The notes under the pieces are model-generated. The model was not told the origin of the DNA. It worked only from the letters and a program-made list of their open reading frames with translations, and ran no database searches. A stretch of DNA of 64,000 nucleotides from Neorhizobium sp. SOG26 (GTDB lineage: Bacteria; Pseudomonadota; Alphaproteobacteria; Rhizobiales; Rhizobiaceae). The position numbers were made by a program, and so were the translations under genes. Each line of letters starts with the position of its first letter. Position 1 is the first letter of the stretch. This document shows positions 35,666 to 44,473 of the stretch, in pieces. The stretch lies in assembly GCF_003491345.1 (NCBI RefSeq), contig NZ_CP025512.1:2897001-2961000 (forward strand), written 5' to 3'.

Positions 35666-37627
35666 ATGAGCGAGACGACCTCCTTTTCCGCCACCGTTTC
35701 GGGCACGTTCGACAACGGAATCCTGGTCGTCACCCTCGATAACGCGCCCGTCAACGCCACGTCGGTGGATGTCCGTGCAGGCCTTGAGAAGGCCCTGTCG
35801 CATGCGGAATCGTCCGCCTCCGTGGATGCAGTTGTCATTACCGGTGCCGGCAAGACTTTCATTGGCGGCGCCGACATCAAGGAGTTCGGCAAGCCAGCGC
35901 TCGACCCGACGCTTCCGTCCGTCATCGAAAAGATCGAGAACCTGGCAAAGCCCGTTGTTGCGGCCATCAATGGCGCCGCGCTGGGTGGTGGCCTGGAAGT
36001 GGCGCTTGCATGCCACTGCCGCGTATCGTCTCCGACCGCGCAGGTCGGCCTGCCGGAAGTGAAGCTCGGCATCGTCCCGGGCGCCGGTGGCACCCAGCGC
36101 CTGCCCCGGCTCATCGGCATCCCGGCAGCACTGGATCTCATCGCGTCCGGCCGCATCGCCAAGGCGGATGAGGCCGTGAGGCTCGGCATCATCGACCAGA
36201 CTGCCGAAAACGATCTCGTCCCGGCGGCTGTCGCGGTTGCACGCAGCCTTGTCGGCAAATCGCTTCGTCGCACCGGCGCCTTGGATGTCGCACCGGCGGA
36301 TGCGGCCGAACTCGAAAAGATCAGCGGCAAGATCCTCGTCAAGGCGCGAGGGCAGAAAGCCCCGGCCGAAGCCGTGCGGCTCGTCACATCCGCAACCCGC
36401 CCCCTCGCCGAAGGGCTTGCCGACGAACGCTCTACCTTTCTGACGCTGCGTGACAGCCGCGAGGCCGCAGCGCTGCGCCATGTCTTCTTCGCCGAACGGG
36501 AATCGTCGAAGGTGGATGGCCTGGAGGGCGTCGAGCCGCGTCCGGTCAAGACGATCGGCATCTGCGGGCTCGGCCTGATGGGCAGCGGCATCGCCGTTGC
36601 AGCACTGGGCGCTGGTTATGCAGTCATCGGCCTCGACCAGACGGCCGAAGCCGCCGAAAAGGGTCGCGAGCGCATCATCGGACTGCTGGAGCGCAACCTT
36701 TCCTCCGGCCGCCTCGACCAGGCCGGTTTCGAAGCCCAGAAGGCGCGACTGTCCGTAAACGCGTCAGACACCGACCTCGCACCTTGCGATCTCGTGATCG
36801 AAGCTGTCTTCGATGACCTCAACGTCAAGATCGACCTCTTCCAGCGCCTCGACCGCGTGATCCGTCCGGACGCGATCCTAGCCACCAACACCAGCTACCT
36901 GAACCCGGACGAGATCGCGGCGGCGACCGCGCATCCGGAGCGCGTCATCGGCATGCACTTCTTCTCGCCGGCACATGTCATGCGGCTTCTGGAAGTCGTA
37001 CGCTGCGCCAGGACTGCGCCGGATGCGCTGGCGACAGGCCTGGCCGTCGCCAAGAAGCTCCGCAAGCTGCCGGTCGTCACCGGCGTCACGGAAGGCTTCA
37101 TCGGAAACCGGATCTTTTCGGCCTATCGCCGCGAAGCCGAGTTCCTGCTGGAAGATGGCGCGCTGCCGCATGAGATCGATGCGGCGCTGGAAAACTACGG
37201 CTTCCCGATGGGGCTTTTTGCCGTCTACGACATGGCAGGTCTCGAGATCGCCTGGGCACGCCGCAAGCGGCAGGCCGCGACGCGGGATTCCGCCGAGCGC
37301 TATGTCGAGATTGCCGATACGCTTTGCGAAGCGGGACGCCTGGGACAAAAGGCCGGACGTGGATGGTACGCCTATCCGGACGGCAAGCGCACCGTTGATC
37401 CGGAAGTGACCGCAATCATCGAGGCCGCGCGTGCCAAGAAGGGCATTAGGCCCCGCAGCTTCTCGACCGAAGAGATCCAGCAGCGGATGCTGCAGGCAAT
37501 GGCCGCCGAAGGCGAGGCCCTGCTAGCGGAAGGCATCGCAGCCCGACCGAGCGACATCGACCTCGTGATGATCAACGGTTATGGTTTTCCCGCGCACAAG
37601 GGCGGGCCGATGTTCGCCCGCAGCTGA
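35666..37627 (+). CDS. Fused enoyl-CoA hydratase/3-hydroxyacyl-CoA dehydrogenase
   Basis: A 653-residue multifunctional beta-oxidation enzyme. Residues 1 to about 260 are a canonical crotonase (GKTFIGGADIKEF; LPEVKLGIVPGAGGTQRLPRLIG with both catalytic glutamates). Residues about 295 onward are an NAD-dependent hydroxyacyl-CoA dehydrogenase (GICGLGLMGSGIA; TNTSYLNPDEIA; GMHFFSPAHVM with the catalytic His). It is FadB/FadJ-like but acts in an aromatic-degradation operon, 5 bp after the Rid gene. It would process the ring-opened dicarboxylic CoA ester. No thiolase gene lies in this operon. Confidence 0.9.
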   Translation: MSETTSFSATVSGTFDNGILVVTLDNAPVNATSVDVRAGLEKALSHAESSASVDAVVITGAGKTFIGGADIKEFGKPALDPTLPSVIEKIENLAKPVVAAINGAALGGGLEVALACHCRVSSPTAQVGLPEVKLGIVPGAGGTQRLPRLIGIPAALDLIASGRIAKADEAVRLGIIDQTAENDLVPAAVAVARSLVGKSLRRTGALDVAPADAAELEKISGKILVKARGQKAPAEAVRLVTSATRPLAEGLADERSTFLTLRDSREAAALRHVFFAERESSKVDGLEGVEPRPVKTIGICGLGLMGSGIAVAALGAGYAVIGLDQTAEAAEKGRERIIGLLERNLSSGRLDQAGFEAQKARLSVNASDTDLAPCDLVIEAVFDDLNVKIDLFQRLDRVIRPDAILATNTSYLNPDEIAAATAHPERVIGMHFFSPAHVMRLLEVVRCARTAPDALATGLAVAKKLRKLPVVTGVTEGFIGNRIFSAYRREAEFLLEDGALPHEIDAALENYGFPMGLFAVYDMAGLEIAWARRKRQAATRDSAERYVEIADTLCEAGRLGQKAGRGWYAYPDGKRTVDPEVTAIIEAARAKKGIRPRSFSTEEIQQRMLQAMAAEGEALLAEGIAARPSDIDLVMINGYGFPAHKGGPMFARS

Positions 37628-37668
37628 CCGAACTGACGTGAACTTGAGTGACCTGGAGGATGTTCTCG

Positions 37669-39060
37669 ATGACTGAAACCCCATCCCGCCAGGCCACGAT
37701 AAACAAGGCCGTCAGCTATCTCGACGACGGCACGTTCGAAGCCGCCTTGCGCCGGCGCGTGGCGATCCCGTCGGCGAGCCGCGTTGCGGCAAACAAGCCT
37801 GATCTCTGGCGTTACATCAGCGAAGAGATGCAGCCGTTCTTCGAGCGACTCGGCTTTGCCGTCAAGGTCTATGAGAATGACTTGGCACCGGGACCCTTCC
37901 TGATCGCCGAGCGGATCGAGGACCCGAGCTTGACCACGGTGCTGCAATATGGCCATGGCGACGTGGTCGCCGGCCTGGATGGACAATGGGACGAAGGGCT
38001 GGGCCCCTTCGACATGACCGAAAGGAACGGCGCCTGGTATGGAAGGGGCACCGCCGACAACAAGGGCCAGCACGCCGTCAATCTGGCGGCGATCGAAGCG
38101 CTGCTCGCCGTCAGGGGTTCGCTCGGTTTCAACCTCAAATACCTGATCGAGATGGGAGAGGAATCCGGCTCTCTCGGTCTTGAGGAAATGTGCGCCGCGC
38201 ACCGGGAAGAGCTGGCCGCCGATGTCTTCATCGCTTCCGACGGTCCGCGCCTCGCACTTGACCGCCCGACCATCTTCCTCGGTGCCCGCGGCGGCATGTC
38301 TTTCCATCTGGAAATCAACGCGCGCGAAAGCTTCCAGCATTCCGGCAACTGGGGCGGCATCCTCTCCAATCCAGGCATCGAACTGTGCCACGCGATCACC
38401 GCGCTCGTAGACCGCACCGGCAAGATCAAGGTGCCGGCGATGACCCCGGGCAAGATCCCGGAGAATGTCCGTGAGGCGTTGAAGCACTGCAAGATCGAGC
38501 CGGCGGCCGACGATCCACCAATCGAACCGTGGTGGGGCGAGCCGGGCCTGACGCCGGAGGAAAAGGTCTTCGCCTGGAGCTCCTTCGAGGTAATGGAAAT
38601 GGAATGCGGCAACCTTGCCCAGCCGCTCTACGCCATCCCGCCCAAGGCGCGCGCCCGCGTCCAGCTGCGGTTTCCGTTCGGCGTCGATCCGGATGCTGTC
38701 GTGCCGGCGGTGCGCAAGGCACTGCAGGACGCAGGTTATGACCGGGTCGTGGTCAAGGATCCGACGGACGCCATCTTCCTTGCAAGCCGCCTGGATCCCG
38801 ATCACCCATGGGTCAAGCGCGTCTCGGCCTCGATCGAACAGACGCTCGGTCAGCCGCCGGCTATCCTGCCGAACCTGGGCGGATCTTTGCCGAATAATAT
38901 CTTTTCCGATCTTCTGGGGCTGCCAACGATCTGGATCCCGCACTCCTTTCCCGGCTGCCTGCAGCATGCGCCGAACGAGCATCTGCCGATCTCGATCGTG
39001 CGCGAGGGCCTCGCCATGATGGCCGGATTGTACTGGGATATCGGCGAGCACCATTCTTGA
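37669..39060 (+). CDS. M20-family metallopeptidase/amidohydrolase
   Basis: A 463-residue M20 protein without a signal peptide. The metal motifs are GHGDVV, GRGTADNKGQH and MGEESGS, with a dimerisation domain in the middle (GGMSFHLEINAR) and a late histidine in CLQHAPNEH. M20 enzymes cleave dipeptides, N-acyl amino acids or carbamoyl amides. The start at 37669 has CTGGAGG 9 bases upstream. It follows the CoA genes by 42 bp and precedes a penicillin-acylase-like gene, suggesting that the pathway also accepts amide-linked precursors. The substrate is unknown. Confidence 0.85.
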   Translation: MTETPSRQATINKAVSYLDDGTFEAALRRRVAIPSASRVAANKPDLWRYISEEMQPFFERLGFAVKVYENDLAPGPFLIAERIEDPSLTTVLQYGHGDVVAGLDGQWDEGLGPFDMTERNGAWYGRGTADNKGQHAVNLAAIEALLAVRGSLGFNLKYLIEMGEESGSLGLEEMCAAHREELAADVFIASDGPRLALDRPTIFLGARGGMSFHLEINARESFQHSGNWGGILSNPGIELCHAITALVDRTGKIKVPAMTPGKIPENVREALKHCKIEPAADDPPIEPWWGEPGLTPEEKVFAWSSFEVMEMECGNLAQPLYAIPPKARARVQLRFPFGVDPDAVVPAVRKALQDAGYDRVVVKDPTDAIFLASRLDPDHPWVKRVSASIEQTLGQPPAILPNLGGSLPNNIFSDLLGLPTIWIPHSFPGCLQHAPNEHLPISIVREGLAMMAGLYWDIGEHHS

Positions 39061-39103
39061 CCCGGCGCCCCGCCTTGCCTGCCACCATGCCCGAGGGAAT
39101 TTC

Positions 39104-41461
39104 ATGACCGATGCGATGACGAGCCAGACCATCCAGCTGCGCGGACTGCAGGAGCCGGCGACGATCCGCATCGACCGATGGGGCATCCCGCATATCAAGG
39201 CGGCAAATGAGCAAGACCTGTTCTTTGTGCAGGGTTTCAATGCAGCACGCGATCGCCTGTGGCAGCTCGACCTCTGGCGCAAGCGCGGACTTGGACTTCT
39301 GGCGGCCGATTTCGGTCCGGGTTACCTGGCGCAGGACCATGCCGCGCGCCACTTCCTGTATCGGGGCGACATGACGCCGGAATGGACAAGCTACGCTCCG
39401 GACACACAAGCGATCTGCACCGCCTTCGTCGCGGGCATCAACGCCTATGTCGAGTTCTGCCGGAACGAGCCTTCACGGCTTCCGCCGGAGTTTTCAGTCT
39501 TCGGGACCCAGCCGGCATTCTGGCAGCCGTCCGATGTCGTGCGGATCCGCAGCCACGCGCTCACCCGCAACGGGTTGTCGGAGATCCTGCGCGCCAACAT
39601 CATGGCGATGGCGGATGCGGAAACCGACCTGCTGCGGTTCGACCTCAACCCACCGGTGCAGCCGCAGCCAGCCGAGGGCGTTGAACTCACCGACATTTCC
39701 ATGGAAGCCACGCGCCTGTTCAAGCTGGCGACCGCCCCGGTTACGTTCGACAAGGCAAGGCTTTCGGCCACGATGGACGACGTCTGGCGCTGGACCGAGG
39801 TGACCGACCTCGGTGACGTCATCGAGCGCATCGCCGAAGAGGGGTCGAACAACTGGGCCGTCCATGGTTCACGCACAGAGACTGGCCGGCCGATCCTGGC
39901 GAGCGACCCGCACCGCGCTTATGCCGTGCCCTCGCTGCGTTACCTCGTGCATCTCGAGGCACCGGGCTTCAACGCGATCGGGACCGGCGAGCCGACGGCA
40001 CCTGGCATTTCGCTTGGTCACAATGACAAGATTGCCTTCGGTCTCACCATCTTTGGCGCCGACCAGGAAGACGTCTATGTCTACCGGACTAAGGACGGTG
40101 ATCGCGAGCACTACCGGTTCGGCGACGGCTGGGAAGCGATCGAACGGGTGACCGAACGCTTCGAGATCAAGGGGCACGACGAGCAGACGCTGACCCTCAG
40201 CTTCACTCGCCACGGGCCGGTTCTTTACGAGGATCCGGCCAAGCATCTGGTTATGGCCATGCGCTCGGTGTGGCATTCGCCCGGCTCCGCCGCTTATCTC
40301 GGCAGCCTTTCCTACATGCGGACTGGCTCCGTCGAGGCTTTTGCCGACACGCTTGGCTCCTGGGGCAGCCCGTCGGTCAACCATGTCTGCGCCGACACCG
40401 CAGGCAATATCGGTTGGTACACCGCCGGCTTCACGCCGATCCGCCGCAACTGGGAAGGGCTGCTTCCCGTGCCGGGCGACGGCTCGCATGAATGGGATGG
40501 GTTCCTGCCGCCCGACCAGCTTCCGCGCACCTTCAATCCCGCCGAGGGTTTTGTGGCCTCTGCCAACGAGATGAACCTTCCCGCCGGCCGCCCGAAGAAT
40601 GCACCCTCGATCGGCCACGAATGGGCCGAACGAAGCCGCGCGGAGCGCATCAAGTCGGTGCTGCGCGCTGATCCAAAGCACACGCTGCAAGCTTCCATGG
40701 CTCTGCAGACCGACGTTCATTCCCGCCCGGCGGCGGTGATCTGCGGTCTGTTGTCCGGCTTGAAAGGCAGCAAAATTCTGGACGAGACGCATCAGGCAGC
40801 AATCGCGCTCCTGGATGGCTGGGACCATCACCTGAGAGCCACCAGCGCACCGGCCGCACTCTTCGAGGTGTGGTGGATGAAGCACCTGCGTCCGGCGCTG
40901 CTGGCGAAGTTCGCGCCGAACGAGACGGTGCGGCAGATGCTGCTGCCCGGCGACGTCGACTACATGCTGGCGCTGCTGTCCGAGCCCGGCAGCCGTTGGA
41001 CCCAAGGCGAGCGGGACGACATGTTACTTGCGACGCTCTCGGCAGCCTACGGCGACTGCAGCAAGCGCCTCGGTGACGACCCCGCCGGCTGGCAGTGGGG
41101 CAAGCTGCACCAGATCCTTTTCGAGCATGCCGCAGGGCGGGCAGATACCGGTCTGTCCGGATCCTGGAACGTCGGGCCGCTGCCGCTTGGCGGAAGCCGC
41201 TCCACCCCCATGCACGCAGCTTACCGGATGAGCGATTTCGGCATCACGGCAGGTGCGTCCGTCCGGCTGGTGATGGATGTCGGCGACTGGGACAACAGCT
41301 TCTGCATCAACACGCCGGGCCAGTCCGGCGATCCGCGCTCGCCGCATTACAGTGACCTGGCGCAGATCTGGGCGCGTGGCGAATATGTGCCGCTCCTCTA
41401 TAGCGACAGCCGCATTGCCGAAGAGATCGTCAGCACGATCATCCTGGAGCCTGCCGCCTAA
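39104..41461 (+). CDS. Penicillin acylase-family Ntn hydrolase
   Basis: A 785-residue penicillin G acylase/cephalosporin acylase-like protein. It should self-cleave at Gly247-Ser248 in EEGSNNWAVHG, so an alpha chain of about 220 residues, a linker and a beta chain beginning with the nucleophile Ser248. The SDPHRAY and GLTIFGADQEDVY blocks are typical. Most family members have an export signal; here the N terminus (MTDAMTSQTIQLRG) is polar, so the enzyme is probably cytoplasmic. GAGGGA precedes the ATG. Likely work is hydrolysis of an amide, possibly an N-acyl aromatic or amino-acid conjugate, together with the M20 enzyme. Confidence 0.87.
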   Translation: MTDAMTSQTIQLRGLQEPATIRIDRWGIPHIKAANEQDLFFVQGFNAARDRLWQLDLWRKRGLGLLAADFGPGYLAQDHAARHFLYRGDMTPEWTSYAPDTQAICTAFVAGINAYVEFCRNEPSRLPPEFSVFGTQPAFWQPSDVVRIRSHALTRNGLSEILRANIMAMADAETDLLRFDLNPPVQPQPAEGVELTDISMEATRLFKLATAPVTFDKARLSATMDDVWRWTEVTDLGDVIERIAEEGSNNWAVHGSRTETGRPILASDPHRAYAVPSLRYLVHLEAPGFNAIGTGEPTAPGISLGHNDKIAFGLTIFGADQEDVYVYRTKDGDREHYRFGDGWEAIERVTERFEIKGHDEQTLTLSFTRHGPVLYEDPAKHLVMAMRSVWHSPGSAAYLGSLSYMRTGSVEAFADTLGSWGSPSVNHVCADTAGNIGWYTAGFTPIRRNWEGLLPVPGDGSHEWDGFLPPDQLPRTFNPAEGFVASANEMNLPAGRPKNAPSIGHEWAERSRAERIKSVLRADPKHTLQASMALQTDVHSRPAAVICGLLSGLKGSKILDETHQAAIALLDGWDHHLRATSAPAALFEVWWMKHLRPALLAKFAPNETVRQMLLPGDVDYMLALLSEPGSRWTQGERDDMLLATLSAAYGDCSKRLGDDPAGWQWGKLHQILFEHAAGRADTGLSGSWNVGPLPLGGSRSTPMHAAYRMSDFGITAGASVRLVMDVGDWDNSFCINTPGQSGDPRSPHYSDLAQIWARGEYVPLLYSDSRIAEEIVSTIILEPAA

Positions 41462-41468
41462 GCGGCAG
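41451..41468. terminator. Hairpin covering the penicillin-acylase stop codon
   Basis: CTGCCGC (41451-41457) pairs with GCGGCAG (41462-41468) around CTAA, which contains part of the stop codon. It separates two convergent genes only 17 bp apart. Confidence 0.45.
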
Positions 41469-41478
41469 CCTCTCGCCT

Positions 41479-42372
41479 TTAAGGCAGGTGCGCTTTCTGC
41501 GTAAGCTCCGCCTTCAGGCGCGCCGTTTCCATGCCGAGCGTGATGAAGGAATGCGCGTGCTTGGCCAGCGCGACGTTGTCGGTCCAGAGGTCACGCCAGA
41601 TGGCCGTCTTCAGCGACAGCGCCCGGTCGACGATGGCGGAGGAGAAGGATTCGAAGGTGACGTAATCCTGCCAGCCGACCGCCACCAGCGCATCGAAGAT
41701 CGCGGCAAAATCGATATTGCCGGTGCCGAGATAACCACGGTGGCTTTCGCCGATATGGACATAGCCGATCTTGTCGGCGGCATGCCGGATGGCGAGGCCG
41801 ACATCGGCCTCCTCGATGTTCATGTGGAACGTATCGAGATGCAGGAAGACGTTCGATGCACCGACATCAACGATATAGGCCATGCCTTGGGCGGCGGTGT
41901 TCAGCATGTTGCTTTCGAAGCGGTTCACCACTTCGAGGTTGAGCGTCACGCCAGCGTCCCTGGCATAATCGGCAACCTTGGCAAAGGTCGTGACGCTGGT
42001 GTCCCAGCCCTTGCGCGTCAGCGCCGCCTCCTGCTTGCCATGCGCAGAGCTCAGGATGCCGGCAAGCTTGGTGCCGCCGAGATCACGCGTCAGCGCAATC
42101 GCCGTCTTGAGGATCTCCGTGCCGTGCGCGACCGTGCTCGCGTCGTCGCTTGAGATATCGCCTTCCGGCGGCAGGCCCATGCTGATCGCCACATCGAGCT
42201 TCAGCTCCTGCAAGCGGGCGGCGAGCCATTTCACATCCACCTGGGCCGGGTCGATATACGAAAACTCAATCAGGTCGAAGCCGAGCTCATGCGAGCGAAC
42301 CATCGCGCTTTCAAGCTCATCCTTGGATGAACCAGCGCTCCAGACAAAGGAGTGAACACCAATCTTAGACAT
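41479..42372 (-). CDS. Sugar phosphate isomerase/epimerase family protein (xylose-isomerase-like TIM barrel)
   Basis: A 297-residue AP_endonuc_2/xylose-isomerase-like barrel of the ketose 3-epimerase type. Likely metal ligands are Glu in LNLEVVNRFE, Asp/His in FLHLDTFHMNIEE, His in YVHIGESHRGYLG and Glu in YVTFESF. Relatives include D-tagatose/D-psicose 3-epimerase and L-ribulose 3-epimerase. The ATG at 42372 has only a weak Shine-Dalgarno. It is the last gene of the sugar ABC operon and probably converts the imported sugar or ketose before phosphorylation. Confidence 0.85.
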   Translation of the reverse strand: MSKIGVHSFVWSAGSSKDELESAMVRSHELGFDLIEFSYIDPAQVDVKWLAARLQELKLDVAISMGLPPEGDISSDDASTVAHGTEILKTAIALTRDLGGTKLAGILSSAHGKQEAALTRKGWDTSVTTFAKVADYARDAGVTLNLEVVNRFESNMLNTAAQGMAYIVDVGASNVFLHLDTFHMNIEEADVGLAIRHAADKIGYVHIGESHRGYLGTGNIDFAAIFDALVAVGWQDYVTFESFSSAIVDRALSLKTAIWRDLWTDNVALAKHAHSFITLGMETARLKAELTQKAHLP

Positions 42373-42410
42373 GAAAAACGACCGCCCGAAGAAACCTGTT
42401 TGATGAGAAA

Positions 42411-42438
42411 GCCCCGGGCCTTGAGGAGCGCCCGGGGC
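42411..42438 (-). terminator. Intercistronic hairpin after the sugar-binding protein gene
   Basis: GCCCCGGGC (42411-42419) pairs with GCCCGGGGC (42430-42438). On the minus strand it is followed by TTTC. It lies 16 bp past the binding-protein stop and before the epimerase gene, so it may stabilise the receptor mRNA. Confidence 0.6.
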
Positions 42439-42453
42439 CAAGAGCCGCGAAAA

Positions 42454-43392
42454 TCAGCGAACCGCTGTCCAGCCCTTGTAGTCCTTGAGGTTTTCCGCCG
42501 TGATCAGCTGGGGATCGAGCAGCACGACCGGCTCGGCCGGCTTCTTGCCGTTCAGCACATCGACCCCAAGCTGCAGCGCCTGTCCCGCCATCGTATAGGG
42601 GTCCTGCGAGGCGGAGGCCTTGATCAGCGAATTGCCGCCGGCAAGAGCCTTTTCGATATCCGGGGCACCATCGACCGCGGTGATGATGAACTCGTTGCGG
42701 TTCAGCTGCTTGGCGGCAAGCTCGGCACCGATCGCCGTCGGATCGTTGATGGCAAAGACGCCGTCGATCTTCTGGAAGCGGGTGAGCAGGCCCTGCATTA
42801 CCGCCAGGCCACCATCGCGTGAACCCTGGCCGTTCTGGTCGTCAGACAGGATCTTGATGTCCGGAGACTTGGCGAAGGTTTCCTTGCAGCCCTGCACGCG
42901 ATCGAGGATCGAGGACGACGCCGGGCCGTTGATGATGACGACATCACCCTTGCCGCCCAGCTTGTCGACGATGTACTGGCACGCATCCGCACCCGCCTTG
43001 ACGTTGTTGGTCATGACGGTGACATCCGCACCGGGTGCCGACACGTCGAATGCAGCGACCACGACACCGGCAGCGGTTGCCTTCTTGACAGCAGGCGCGA
43101 TGGCCTTGGCGTCAACGGCGTTCAGCATGATGATGTCGACACCGGCAGCGATGAAGCTGTCGATCTGCGACACCTGCTTGTTGAGGTCATAATCGGCCGA
43201 AACCGAGGTGACCTGGACGTTCGGGTTGATCTTCTTGGCCGCGTCTTCGATGCCCTTGATGGTGGCCACGAAGAAGGGGTTGCCGAGCAGGCCGACCGAG
43301 ATGCCGATCTTGTTCAGATCTTTGGCGGCTGCCGGCATGGCGATGGCGGCAGCAAGTGCCGTACCGAGCATGAGTTTAGAAAGCATGCGCAT
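42454..43392 (-). CDS. Sugar ABC transporter substrate-binding protein (RbsB-like)
   Basis: A 312-residue periplasmic protein of the ribose/galactose-binding type. It has a Sec signal peptide (MRMLSKLMLGTALAAAIAMP, cleavage after AAA), GLLGNPFFVATIKGIE, and the hinge blocks GVDIIMLNAVDAKAI and AINDPTAIGAELA. GGAGG lies 5 bases upstream of the ATG. It delivers a monosaccharide or polyol to the permease/ATPase encoded upstream in the same operon. The sugar cannot be named from sequence alone. Confidence 0.92.
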   Translation of the reverse strand: MRMLSKLMLGTALAAAIAMPAAAKDLNKIGISVGLLGNPFFVATIKGIEDAAKKINPNVQVTSVSADYDLNKQVSQIDSFIAAGVDIIMLNAVDAKAIAPAVKKATAAGVVVAAFDVSAPGADVTVMTNNVKAGADACQYIVDKLGGKGDVVIINGPASSSILDRVQGCKETFAKSPDIKILSDDQNGQGSRDGGLAVMQGLLTRFQKIDGVFAINDPTAIGAELAAKQLNRNEFIITAVDGAPDIEKALAGGNSLIKASASQDPYTMAGQALQLGVDVLNGKKPAEPVVLLDPQLITAENLKDYKGWTAVR

Positions 43393-43480
43393 GTTTTCCT
43401 CCTCTTGATGACGCTCCTCGCGCCGTTGTTGCCGAAAATTTCCTCGAATTTCCGGAATGCATACGCCTCGTGGAGGCGGA

Positions 43481-44464
43481 TCAGGTGCGGCTCAAGCCCT
43501 TCGCACGGTAGCGGTCCAGCGCCACGGCGACGATGATGACCAAGCCCTTGATGATGTACTGCCAGATGTCCGAGACCCCGACGAGGATCAGGCCGTTCGA
43601 AAGCACGGCGATGATCAGAGCCCCGATCAGCGTGCCCCAGATGGAGCCGATCCCGCCAACAAAGCTGGTGCCGCCGAGAATGACGGCCGCAATCGCGTCA
43701 AGCTCATAAGCCTGGCCAAGCTGCAGGCCATTTGCCGCATAAAGGCGCGCCGCCGACATGGCGCCGCCGAGACCGGAAAACAGGCCCGACATCGCGTAAA
43801 CGAACAGCAGAACCAGCGGCACCTTGATACCCGTCAGTCGTGCCGCCTCCACATTGCCGCCGACCGCATAAATCCAGTTGCCGAGCACGGTGCGCTTCAG
43901 GATGAACCAGGACACCAGGATGGTGACGATCGCGATGATTGCCAGCCACGGAATGCCGAACAGCGAACCATTGCCGATGAAGTCGAACGGCAGGTCGGGG
44001 TTGAAGACAGTGGTGTCATTGCCGAGCAGGCGGGCAATGCCGCGCATGGCGGTGAGCGAGCCGAGCGTCACGATGAAAGGCGGCAGCTTCAGGAAGGCGA
44101 TGATCATGCCGTTGATGAGGCCGCAAGCCAGGCCGACACCGATTGCCGCCGGTACGCCGAGCATGCCGATATCCGGCCAGAGGGAGACGATGACGCCCAC
44201 CATGGCCGATGCTGCAAGGATCGATCCGACCGACAGGTCGATGCCACCGGTGAGGATGACGAAGGTCATGCCCGCTGCCAGCACGGTGTTGATCGAGGCC
44301 TGCTGCATGACGATCGACAGGTTGTTCACCGATAGGAACCGGCCGCTCAACAGATGGAAGCCGATCGCGAGCAGGATCAGCACCGGCAACATGCCGAGTG
44401 CGGTCAGCGTGGAGCCCAGTCTGGCCTTGTTCTTGGCTTTCGATTCGGTCTGGATGGTTGTCAT
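43481..44464 (-). CDS. Sugar ABC transporter permease (RbsC-like)
   Basis: A 327-residue permease of the ribose-type branched family with about ten hydrophobic helices. Typical segments are MTFVILTGGIDLSVGSILA, GLACGLINGMIIA, AVGGNVEAARLTGI and ILGGTSFVGGIGSIWGTLIGA. A single permease gene implies a homodimer. It sits 9 bp downstream of the ATPase gene and 88 bp upstream of the binding-protein gene. Confidence 0.93.
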   Translation of the reverse strand: MTTIQTESKAKNKARLGSTLTALGMLPVLILLAIGFHLLSGRFLSVNNLSIVMQQASINTVLAAGMTFVILTGGIDLSVGSILAASAMVGVIVSLWPDIGMLGVPAAIGVGLACGLINGMIIAFLKLPPFIVTLGSLTAMRGIARLLGNDTTVFNPDLPFDFIGNGSLFGIPWLAIIAIVTILVSWFILKRTVLGNWIYAVGGNVEAARLTGIKVPLVLLFVYAMSGLFSGLGGAMSAARLYAANGLQLGQAYELDAIAAVILGGTSFVGGIGSIWGTLIGALIIAVLSNGLILVGVSDIWQYIIKGLVIIVAVALDRYRAKGLSRT

Positions 44465-44473
44465 GTCCTGCCC

